Assembly: GCA_947456915.1 (NCBI GenBank)
Contig: CANGUQ010000204.1
Coordinates: 1 to 6,842, forward strand
DNA from: Betaproteobacteria bacterium
GTDB taxonomy: Bacteria > Pseudomonadota > Gammaproteobacteria > Burkholderiales > CAIKXV01
Length of the DNA: 6,842 bases
Direction of reading: 5' to 3'
The notes below the pieces were generated by a model. The model had not been told where the DNA came from. It saw only the letters and a program-made list of their open reading frames with translations, and made no database searches. Shown here in pieces: positions 1-5,724 of this stretch. The position numbers and the translations under genes were made by a program. Numbering within the stretch: position 1 is the stretch's first letter; each line of letters starts with the position of its first letter.

Positions 1-1024
1 GATTGCGGCGCAGCCGGTGGCGCAGCGTCGGCGGCGCCACCCGCCGCAGCTGGGCGTCACCGACCTCGTCGTCGCCGTCGAAGCTTGCCAGCGCGCGTGC
101 CGCCCGCATCAGCGTGAGCTCGCCACGCAGGCCGTCGGTGCCCAGCTGCATGCACAGGCCGGCGGCCTGTTCGAGCACCCGGTCGGGCACCTTCACGCCC
201 GGCAGGCGCTCGCGCGCCGCGGGGAGCCGCCGGCGCAGCTTCGCGTCTTCCTTGCGCCAGTGCTCGACGAACGCCGCCGGATCGCGCTCGAACGCATCGC
301 GTCGACGCACGACCTCGATGCGCGTGGGCAGGTCGCCGGGCGTCTTCACTTCCACCGACAGGCCGAAGCGGTCGAGCAGCTGCGGACGCAGTTCGCCCTC
401 CTCGGGGTTGCCGCTGCCCACCAGCACGAAGCGCGCCGGGTGCCGGATCGACAGCCCCTCGCGCTCGACCACGTTCTCCCCCGAGGCGGCCACGTCGAGC
501 AGCAGATCGACCAGGTGATCCTCCAGCAGATTGGCCTCGTCGATGTAGAGGAAACCGCGATTGGCCCGCGCGAGCAGGCCCGGCTCGAACGCCTTCACCC
601 CCTGCGCGAGCGCCCGCTCCAGATCGAGCGCGCCGACCACGCGGTCTTCGGTGGCGCCCAGCGGCAGATCGACCACCGGCACCGGCACCGCGTGGCTCTT
701 CGGCGAGGCGGCATCCGCAGCCGCGGCGGCTGCTCGTGCACCCTTCGCCGTGGCTACCCCTGCCGCGCCGGCAGTTCGCGTCGTGCCGGTGCAGGCTGCG
801 CACAGGCCGGCGGTGCGCTGCGGATCACAGCCGTACGGGCAGCCGATCACCGCGCGCATCGTCGGCAGCAGCGCCGCCAGCGCGCGTACCGCAGTCGACT
901 TGCCGGTGCCGCGATCGCCGAAGATCAGCACTCCGCCCACGCTCGGATCGATCGCGGCGATCAGCAGCGCGAGCTTCATCTCGTCCTGGCCGACGATCGC
1001 GGAGAAAGGGAACACTGCAGCCAT
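1..1024 (-). CDS. bchI: Magnesium chelatase ATPase subunit I, bacteriochlorophyll type (3'-truncated by window edge)
   Basis: AAA+ ATPase subunit that, with BchD and BchH, inserts Mg2+ into protoporphyrin IX at the first committed step of bacteriochlorophyll synthesis (family knowledge). Seen here: 341 codons with no stop before the edge. The N-terminus FPFSAIVGQDEMKLAL is typical of the family, Walker A is GDRGTGKST (K42), and Walker B is LYIDEAN (D162). The block SGENVVEREGLSIRHPARF is followed by the sensor-1/arginine-finger stretch VGSGNPEEGELRPQLLDRFG, and the C-terminal part includes LRGELTLMRAARAL and LRHRLRR. By comparison with remembered BchI sequences only about 20-25 residues are missing. 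The ATG at 1024 fits the family N-terminus exactly, although no clear Shine-Dalgarno precedes it. Odd: residues 62-78 hold a Cys quartet (C62, C66, C75, C78), followed by an Ala-rich linker to about residue 111. A ChlI-like subunit of a cobaltochelatase is the alternative; the GDRGTGKST loop and the PpsR-like promoter site favour BchI. Confidence 0.92.
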   Translation of the reverse strand, partial: MAAVFPFSAIVGQDEMKLALLIAAIDPSVGGVLIFGDRGTGKSTAVRALAALLPTMRAVIGCPYGCDPQRTAGLCAACTGTTRTAGAAGVATAKGARAAAAAADAASPKSHAVPVPVVDLPLGATEDRVVGALDLERALAQGVKAFEPGLLARANRGFLYIDEANLLEDHLVDLLLDVAASGENVVEREGLSIRHPARFVLVGSGNPEEGELRPQLLDRFGLSVEVKTPGDLPTRIEVVRRRDAFERDPAAFVEHWRKEDAKLRRRLPAARERLPGVKVPDRVLEQAAGLCMQLGTDGLRGELTLMRAARALASFDGDDEVGDAQLRRVAPPTLRHRLRRN

Positions 1025-1074
1025 GCGCGGGTCCGTGAAGGGTCGGTGGAAGAGACGACACCATGCGTGCCGGC

Positions 1075-1106
1075 ATTGTAGTGCAGGGTTTACAGTGCCG
1101 CGTCAA
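1075..1106 (-). promoter_or_regulatory. Candidate sigma-70-type promoter of bchI
   Basis: On the minus strand TTGACG (1106-1101) resembles a -35 box and TACAAT (1080-1075) resembles a -10 box. They are separated by 20 nt, longer than the usual 16-18, so it would be a weak or activator-dependent promoter. Transcription would start near 1068 and give a leader of about 45 nt before the bchI ATG at 1024. The -10 box overlaps the TGT-N12-ACA palindrome described separately, which suits repression by occlusion. This is a by-eye match only. Confidence 0.42.
1077..1094. promoter_or_regulatory. PpsR/CrtJ-type operator, TGT-N12-ACA
   Basis: The minus-strand sequence TGTAAACCCTGCACTACA matches TGT-N12-ACA, the consensus known for PpsR/CrtJ, the aerobic/redox-responsive repressor of bacteriochlorophyll and carotenoid genes in purple bacteria. 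Its outer five bases on each side, TGTAA and CTACA, are nearly symmetric. It lies 53-70 nt upstream of the bchI start and covers the predicted -10 box. The match is direct; regulation by PpsR is inferred from motif plus context. I saw no second copy in the intergenic region. Confidence 0.55.
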
Positions 1107-1111
1107 CCTGC

Positions 1112-1123
1112 GCACGGCCGTGC
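1112..1123. repeat. 12-bp perfect palindrome next to the bchI -35 box
   Basis: GCACGGCCGTGC is a perfect 12-bp palindrome, five bases upstream of the predicted bchI -35 box as read on the minus strand. The position would suit an activator or repressor half-site pair, but short GC-rich palindromes are common by chance in DNA of this composition. Confidence 0.3.
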
Positions 1124-1198
1124 CCGGTTGCGGGTAGAGTCGCAGCTGGCGCTGCGCCGAGTACACCGGTGCCGGCGCGCGGACCACGCGCCCGATCG

Positions 1199-1216
1199 GC
1201 GGCGTGCGCACGCCGC
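1199..1216. promoter_or_regulatory. 18-bp perfect palindrome upstream of prpD-like gene 1
   Basis: GCGGCGTGCGCACGCCGC is a perfect 18-bp palindrome that ends 51 nt before the ATG at 1268. With no spacer it is a poor RNA hairpin and a better candidate for a dimeric repressor operator. I cannot name the regulator, and no regulator gene lies in the window. I found no convincing -35/-10 pair for the plus-strand unit near it. Confidence 0.4.
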
Positions 1217-1267
1217 GTGCGCCATCCTCACGCCGCATTCGCCCCCCGCTTGCGCCCCACCCGCACG

Positions 1268-2719
1268 ATGACCCCGCCTCCGGACAACGACCGCGCGCGC
1301 CCGTCCGCCCCCGCCGTGCCGGCAGGGCCCGATCCGCGCGGCAGCGGGGACGCACCCGAGGATCGCGCTCCGGTCAGCGTGTCGGCCGCGCTGGCGGCAC
1401 ATGTCGCACACCTGCAGCTCGCGCACATTCCGGCACCGACGCTCGCGCGCGCGCGTCTGTTCCTGCACGACACGCTCGCGGTGGCGTGGGCCGGCTCGGA
1501 TGCGCCGGGCTGCAGCGAGGTGCACGCGATGTTCGCGCCGCAGGCCGAGGGCGCGACGGTCTGGGGCCACGGCACGCGCCTGCCGGCGGCGGAAGCGGCA
1601 TTCGTCAACGCCGCGTTCGCCTCGGCGCTCGACTACGACAGCCTCGGCCGGGATGCACCGGTACACGTGAACATCGTCGTGCTTCCGGTGGCCCTCGCGC
1701 TGGCACAGGCGACGCGAGCAAGCGGCGCCGACCTGCTGTGCGCGCTGGTCGCCGGCTGCGATCTGATGTGCCGGATCGGCGCCTCGTTCACGCCGCCGCA
1801 CCGCGGCTTCGCCTACACCTCGGTGGTCGGAGCACTGGGCGCCGCCGCCGCCGCCGCGCGCGTGCTGCGACTCGATGCGACCGCCACGCGCCACGCGCTG
1901 GGTCTCGCTTTCCTGCAGGCTGGCGGCACACAGCAGGCGAACATCGAGCCCACGCTCGCCAAACGCCTGCTCGCGTCGTTTCCCGCACAGGCGGGGATTC
2001 TCGCCGCCCGACTCGCGCGGCAGGGTCTCACCGCACCGGCGCAGATCTTCGAGGGCGAGTGCGGGCTGTACGCGCTGTACCAGCCCGGGGATCCGGCGCG
2101 TGTGCTCGCGGCGCTGGGCACGCGCTTCGACAGCGACGCGCTGTCGATCAAGGCCTACCCGAGCTGCGGCTGCAATCACACTGCGATCGCCGGCATGATC
2201 GAGCTCGCGCAGCGCCACGACCTGCAGCCCGCCGACGTGACGGCGATCGAAGTGACGGTGAGCCCGTACATCGATCGCATCGTCGGCGCCGTCTACGACC
2301 CGGCCGAGGACGCGCAGGTGGCCGCGCAGTTCAGCATCCGCTACTCGCTCGCCTGCGCCCTGGTGCGCCGCCGGCTCGGGCTCGCCGAAATCGAGGCGGA
2401 GGCCGCGCGCGACCCGCTGATCCTGCGCGAGGCGGCAAAGGTGCGCGTGGTGGTCGATCCGACGTACACCGGCACGCGCGGCCCGATCGCCCTGCGCGTG
2501 ACGAGCCGCCGCCACGGCACGCTCGCACTGCGCGTCGAACACGTGCCCGGCAGCGACGCTGCGCCGCTGTCCGACGCGGCAATCGCCGCGAAGTTCGCCG
2601 AGTGCTTCGGCCGCGGGGTGCGACCGCTCGCCACGGCGCAGCAGCGCACACTGGCCGCGCGGATCGAGACGCTCGAGCAGCTGGCGGACGCGAACGCCCT
2701 GCTGCCGGATGCAGCATGA
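1268..2719 (+). CDS. MmgE/PrpD family protein, 483 aa (prpD-like gene 1)
   Basis: Member of the family that includes 2-methylcitrate dehydratase (PrpD), cis-aconitate decarboxylase and iminodisuccinate epimerase; these cytoplasmic enzymes act on small polycarboxylic acids. Visible family blocks: HDTLAVAWAGS (67-77), NAAFASALDYD (114-124), the Ala-rich helix after FAYTSVVGALG, AGGTQQANIEPTLAKRL with K232, FEGECGLYALY, and KAYPSCGCNH (295-304), followed by the mixed lid domain. D122, H133 and K232 align by eye with active-site Asp93, His103 and Lys207 of human cis-aconitate decarboxylase. The His of the usual GFHPT-type motif is Ala182, and the usual Thr four residues after the Asp is Leu126. 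The first ~35 residues are a Pro/Ala/Asp-rich extension, so the true start may be later (GTG at 1379 is possible); ATG 1268 has no clear Shine-Dalgarno. The substrate is unknown. The stop overlaps the start of the next gene. Confidence 0.88.
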   Translation: MTPPPDNDRARPSAPAVPAGPDPRGSGDAPEDRAPVSVSAALAAHVAHLQLAHIPAPTLARARLFLHDTLAVAWAGSDAPGCSEVHAMFAPQAEGATVWGHGTRLPAAEAAFVNAAFASALDYDSLGRDAPVHVNIVVLPVALALAQATRASGADLLCALVAGCDLMCRIGASFTPPHRGFAYTSVVGALGAAAAAARVLRLDATATRHALGLAFLQAGGTQQANIEPTLAKRLLASFPAQAGILAARLARQGLTAPAQIFEGECGLYALYQPGDPARVLAALGTRFDSDALSIKAYPSCGCNHTAIAGMIELAQRHDLQPADVTAIEVTVSPYIDRIVGAVYDPAEDAQVAAQFSIRYSLACALVRRRLGLAEIEAEAARDPLILREAAKVRVVVDPTYTGTRGPIALRVTSRRHGTLALRVEHVPGSDAAPLSDAAIAAKFAECFGRGVRPLATAQQRTLAARIETLEQLADANALLPDAA

Positions 2720-3177
2720 GCGCGGCGAAGTCGGGCGACCCGTTCGCCGACGGCAGCTTCGGCGTGCCGCGCATCCTGCGCGCGACGTTCGGCGCGCGCG
2801 TGCTCGGGGTGATGGACCTGCAGCGCAACGATCGCGGCTTCGCGCTGATCGCCGCGCCCACCCGCTGCATCCGCAGCGGCGAGGTGCATGAACTCATCGT
2901 CACCGACGAAGCCGGCGCCGGACCCGGGCGCAGCGTCGATCGCTGCTGGTATCTCGGCTTCGTCGTGTTCGACGAGCCGGGCGTACTGGTCACCGGCGAT
3001 CGCATCGAGAGCGCTGCCGGTCTGCTCGGCACGGTAGCGGGCTTCGACGAGTGCCATTTCCCGAACCACCTGAACATCGTGCTGCAGTCGCCGACACCGG
3101 CGACCGGCATCACGCACGGTCTGCGTCCCGGCGACGGCATCCGCGTGGTGCCGGTGACCGGCACGCGGCCGGTCTAG
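2716..3177 (+). CDS. Small uncharacterised protein, 153 aa, DUF6917-like
   Basis: No function is known to me. The pattern recalls a small domain family I associate from memory with DUF6917, so the family name is tentative. Visible features: TRCIRSGEVHELIVTDEAG (49-67), WYLGFVVFDEPGVLVTGD (78-95), and the most distinctive block, GTVAGFDECHFPNHLNIVL (105-123), rich in possible ligands (D111, C113, H114, H118). Many short beta-prone stretches separated by Gly/Asp turns suggest a small beta-barrel. There is no signal peptide or membrane segment, so it should be cytoplasmic. The ATG lies inside the ATGA that ends prpD-like gene 1, and only a weak GGAT precedes it, implying translational coupling. 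The pairing suggests an accessory subunit or a second enzyme acting on the product of the PrpD-family partner; this is inference. Confidence 0.82.
   Translation: MSAAKSGDPFADGSFGVPRILRATFGARVLGVMDLQRNDRGFALIAAPTRCIRSGEVHELIVTDEAGAGPGRSVDRCWYLGFVVFDEPGVLVTGDRIESAAGLLGTVAGFDECHFPNHLNIVLQSPTPATGITHGLRPGDGIRVVPVTGTRPV
3148..3164. repeat. 17-bp near-continuous palindrome at the end of the DUF6917-like gene
   Basis: GTGCCGGTGACCGGCAC is a perfect inverted repeat with arms of 8 bp around one central base. It lies inside the last codons of the 153-aa gene (encoding VPVTG). Its core CCGGTGACCG recurs as an exact 10-nt direct repeat at 3202-3211, just past the stop. It may be coding coincidence or part of the termination structure of the convergent junction. 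Confidence 0.35.
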
Positions 3178-3186
3178 CCGGCTGCG
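3164..3186 (+). terminator. Candidate hairpin over the stop codon of the DUF6917-like gene
   Basis: CGCGGCCGG and CCGGCTGCG pair over 9 bp with one G-T wobble around the loop TCTAG, which contains the TAG stop codon. No T-run follows, so it is not a classical intrinsic terminator. A stable GC hairpin here could still stop or protect the plus-strand transcript. Confidence 0.35.
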
Positions 3187-3191
3187 GCGCG

Positions 3192-3241
3192 CGGCCTGCG
3201 CCCGGTGACCGCCCGGCAGTACGCGCATCGCGCGCAGGCCG
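3192..3241. repeat. 10-bp perfect inverted repeat in the convergent intergenic region
   Basis: CGGCCTGCGC (3192-3201) and GCGCAGGCCG (3232-3241) are perfect inverted copies separated by 30 nt. They lie midway between the two converging units and could form a hairpin in either transcript. No T-tract is present on either strand. Confidence 0.4.
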
Positions 3242-3251
3242 GCAGGTGGAC

Positions 3252-3278
3252 ACGGCGCACCGCGACCGGCTGCGCCGT
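3252..3278 (-). terminator. Candidate hairpin terminator after prpD-like gene 2
   Basis: ACGGCGCA (3252-3259) and TGCGCCGT (3271-3278) form a perfect 8-bp stem with an 11-nt loop. On the minus strand it starts 9 nt after the stop codon of prpD-like gene 2, a typical terminator position. There is no U-run after the stem, so termination would be hairpin-assisted or Rho-dependent rather than classical intrinsic. Confidence 0.42.
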
Positions 3279-3287
3279 TGTCACCGT

Positions 3288-4718
3288 TCAGCCGCCGGCG
3301 AGCAGTTCCATCAGTCGATCGACGGCCGGAGCACGATCGAAGGCACGCACTTCGTCGAGCATTGCTGCCAGCGCGCCCGGTGCGAGCCGGCGTGCGAGTT
3401 CCTGCTCGCAGCGCGCGAAGTGATCGTCGAGCGTGAACGGACGCGAGGCCGCGCCCTGCGGTGCCTCGATGAAGCGCTCGAACTGCTCGCCCGAGCGCAG
3501 GCGCAGGATCACCCGTGCCCCGACCGACTGTTCGGTACTCACCCGCTCGGCATCGGGATCGAGCACGCACTGCACCTGCTGCGCCAGAGCGCGCACCGGC
3601 GCGCGATCGAGCGCTGCGGCGAAGTCCTCGACGTTGAGCACGAACCCCGGCGCCAGCGCCGCGCCCTTGTCCAGCACCATCGCGACGCAGAACGGCAGAC
3701 TCATCTGCGCGGCCTGGATGTCGGCCGGGCTGCCCACCGTGAGGCGCCCCTGGATGATGCGCGGGATGCCCACGCGCACCTGCTCGACTGCGCCCGCGTC
3801 GATGCCGTGCTCGCGGCACAGCCCTGCGGTGGCCTCGATCGCCGCCAGCACGCGCGCGCTGCACGCGTGCGGCTTGACTGCTGTCTCGAGCAGCCGCCAG
3901 CGCTCGCCCAGTGCCACCAGTGCACGATCAAAGTCGTGGCCGTCGGCGTAGGCGCGCGCGTAACCGTCGCGGCCCTCCAGGATGTCGGTGGGACCGCTGA
4001 AGCCCGCCTCGGTGAGCAAGGTCGCGTGCACGCCCTCGCGCGCAGCGTGTGCGGCGTGGATGCGCTTGACCGTCGACCCCGAGTGGTAGAACTGGGTGAG
4101 CCCACCGCTGAACGACGCGGCGAGCCCGAGCGCCTGCGCGATGCGCAGCGTCCGGTCGGCGCCGTTGAAGGTGACGCAGGCGGCGGCGGTGGCCGCGCCG
4201 AACACGCCGCAGGTCGCCGTGCTCTGGAAACCGCGGCGGAAGTGGCTCGGCTGCAGGGCGAGTCCGATGCGGATCATCGTCTCGTAGCCGGCAGCGATCG
4301 CCGCCAGCACGCGTGCGCCGCTCGCCGCGCGTGCCTGCCCCATCGCCAGTGCCGCGGAGATGACCACGCAGCCCGGATGCAGCATCGAGCCCACGTGCAC
4401 GTCGTCGGCATCGATGCTGCCGGCATAGGTCGCATTGACCAGCGTCGCGCGCTCCGGATCGGTGTGCTCGCGCGAGAACAGCACGCCGGCGCGGCCATGA
4501 CCGCCCAGCTCGCGGGCGAGCTGCAGTGCCCATCCGCTCCACGGCATGCGCGCGCCAAGCGAGGCCACGCGCAGGTAGTCAAGCAGCGCGCCGGTCAGCG
4601 CCGCACGCACCGCCCGCGGCAGCCCGCGGTGCTCCAGGCCGGCGGCAAACTGCGCCAGCTGCATCGTCACCGGCGGCGGCGCCTCGATGCCCGGGTCTGC
4701 GGTGCGTCCTTCGCTCAT
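3288..4718 (-). CDS. MmgE/PrpD family protein, 476 aa (prpD-like gene 2)
   Basis: Second, clearly divergent member of the PrpD/cis-aconitate decarboxylase/iminodisuccinate epimerase family. Family blocks: LLDYLRVASLG (45-55), NATYAGSIDADDVH (95-108), LHPG (113-116), RRGFQSTATCGVFGAATAAA (161-180), GSTVKRIHAAHAAREG (214-229), ILEGRDGYARAY, VKPHACSAR (281-289), then the lid domain and the C-terminal helices. D103, H114 and K218 match active-site Asp, His and Lys positions of cis-aconitate decarboxylase by eye. The His of the GFHPT-type motif is Gln165, and the usual Thr after the Asp is Val107. Length is normal for the family. The start is fixed by AAGGAG 8 nt upstream. It is last in a three-gene unit, only 2 nt after the stop of receptor B, so its substrate is plausibly a carboxylate bound by the receptors (inference). 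It is not a close copy of prpD-like gene 1, so recent duplication is unlikely. Confidence 0.9.
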   Translation of the reverse strand: MSEGRTADPGIEAPPPVTMQLAQFAAGLEHRGLPRAVRAALTGALLDYLRVASLGARMPWSGWALQLARELGGHGRAGVLFSREHTDPERATLVNATYAGSIDADDVHVGSMLHPGCVVISAALAMGQARAASGARVLAAIAAGYETMIRIGLALQPSHFRRGFQSTATCGVFGAATAAACVTFNGADRTLRIAQALGLAASFSGGLTQFYHSGSTVKRIHAAHAAREGVHATLLTEAGFSGPTDILEGRDGYARAYADGHDFDRALVALGERWRLLETAVKPHACSARVLAAIEATAGLCREHGIDAGAVEQVRVGIPRIIQGRLTVGSPADIQAAQMSLPFCVAMVLDKGAALAPGFVLNVEDFAAALDRAPVRALAQQVQCVLDPDAERVSTEQSVGARVILRLRSGEQFERFIEAPQGAASRPFTLDDHFARCEQELARRLAPGALAAMLDEVRAFDRAPAVDRLMELLAGG

Positions 4719-4720
4719 GC

Positions 4721-5719
4721 TCACGGCTCCTTGATGTTGGCGCGGGCAATCACCTTGCCCCACTGCTCCAGATCGGCGCGGTGATACGCGGCCAGCGCCG
4801 ATGCCGGCCCGCCAGCCGGCGTCGCGCCTTCGAGCGCGAGCGACTTGCGGATCTCCTCCCCACCGAGCACCCGGTTCGCCGCCGCATTGAGCAGATCGAC
4901 GATCGCCGGCGGCAGGCCGGCGGGACCGTACAGGCCCCACCACTGGCTCGACTCGAAGCCGGGCAGGCCCGCCTCGGCCACCGTCGCCAGTTCCGGCGCG
5001 ATCGCGATGCGCCGCGCACTGGTCACCGCGAGCGCGCGCAGCCGTCCGGTGCGCACCTGTGCGGACACGCTGGGAAAGGCGGCGAACAGCACCGACACGT
5101 TGCCCGCCACCGTGTCGACGGTGGCCGGTGCCGCGCCCTTGTACGGCACGTGCAGCATCTTCACTGCCGCACGCTGGACGAACAGCTCGCCGGTCAGATG
5201 GCTCAGCGTGCCGATGCCGTTGGAGGCATAGGCGAGCGCGTCGGGACGCGCGCGCGCGAGCGCGATGAGCTCCTTCACCGTCCTCGCCGGCACCGACGGA
5301 TGCACGACCAGCACGTTCGGCGCGTGTCCGATCAGCACGATCGGCGTGAAGCTGCGCAGCACGTCGTACGGCGCCTTCGCCGCCAGGTGCGGGTTGATCG
5401 ACAGCACGCTGGAGGAAGCGAACAGCAGGTGATGCCCATCTGCAGGCGAGCGCGCGATGTTCTCGGCGCCGATCGCACCCCCCGCGCCGCCGCGGTTGTC
5501 GACCACGATCGGCTGTGCCAGCGCCTCGGCCATGCGCGCGGTGAACTGCCGCGCGACGATGTCCGCAGCACCGCCAGCGGGAAACGGCACCACCACGCGC
5601 AGCGGCTTGTCCGGGAACGTCCCCTGCGCAGGTACCGGCGCGGCTGCGATGCCGACGAGGCTGCCGGCCGCCAGCGCGAGCGCTGCGCGCGCGAGCCGCC
5701 GGCGCTGCGTACCGGACAT
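4721..5719 (-). CDS. Bug/TctC-family tripartite tricarboxylate receptor, 332 aa (receptor B)
   Basis: Periplasmic solute-binding protein that, in this family, captures carboxylates or related small molecules for TctAB-type transporters or for signalling. Signal peptide: RRR at residues 6-8, a hydrophobic Ala/Leu stretch at 12-27, and likely cleavage after PVPA (A31). The mature start FPDKPLRVVVPFPAGGAADI (35-54) is the canonical first ligand loop, including GG and D53. Further family blocks: VVDNRGGAGGAIGAENIAR, SPADGHHLLFAS, HPSVPARTVKELI, the VPYKGAAPATVDTVAGNVSV region, EAGLPGFESSQWWGLYGPAG, and a C-terminal EQWGKVI. Length is normal. ATG 5719 is chosen because the signal peptide begins there; a GTG at 5767 would overlap the upstream gene and add a non-signal extension. 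The Shine-Dalgarno is weak, and the gene begins 5 nt after receptor A, implying coupling. The ligand cannot be read from sequence, and no transporter membrane subunits accompany it here. Confidence 0.93.
   Translation of the reverse strand: MSGTQRRRLARAALALAAGSLVGIAAAPVPAQGTFPDKPLRVVVPFPAGGAADIVARQFTARMAEALAQPIVVDNRGGAGGAIGAENIARSPADGHHLLFASSSVLSINPHLAAKAPYDVLRSFTPIVLIGHAPNVLVVHPSVPARTVKELIALARARPDALAYASNGIGTLSHLTGELFVQRAAVKMLHVPYKGAAPATVDTVAGNVSVLFAAFPSVSAQVRTGRLRALAVTSARRIAIAPELATVAEAGLPGFESSQWWGLYGPAGLPPAIVDLLNAAANRVLGGEEIRKSLALEGATPAGGPASALAAYHRADLEQWGKVIARANIKEP
4727..4732 (-). promoter_or_regulatory. Ribosome binding site of prpD-like gene 2 inside receptor B gene
   Basis: AAGGAG lies 8 nt before the ATG at 4718 and forms part of the final Ile-Lys-Glu-Pro codons of receptor B. 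It decides the start over the later in-frame ATG at residue 19. Embedding it in the upstream reading frame suggests coupled translation of receptor B and the enzyme. Confidence 0.75.
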
Positions 5720-5724
5720 CGGAG

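Noticed and set aside
17..1081. Long plus-strand open frame antisense to bchI (and other open frames there)
   Set aside because: Its translation is Arg/Ala/Gln/His-rich with no domain, and it is the mirror of a clear AAA+ gene; long antisense frames are expected at this GC content.
1169..1267. GTG at 1169 as an earlier start for prpD-like gene 1
   Set aside because: It would add 33 Arg/Ala/Pro-rich residues spanning the 18-bp palindrome, with no ribosome binding site.
1103..2542. 479-codon minus-strand open frame opposite prpD-like gene 1
   Set aside because: Low-complexity Arg/Gly-rich translation with no motifs; the plus strand has unmistakable MmgE/PrpD blocks over the same stretch.
3051..4784. 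577-codon plus-strand open frame opposite prpD-like gene 2
   Set aside because: Arg/His/Ala-rich product without family features, bridging the junction and a well-supported minus-strand gene.
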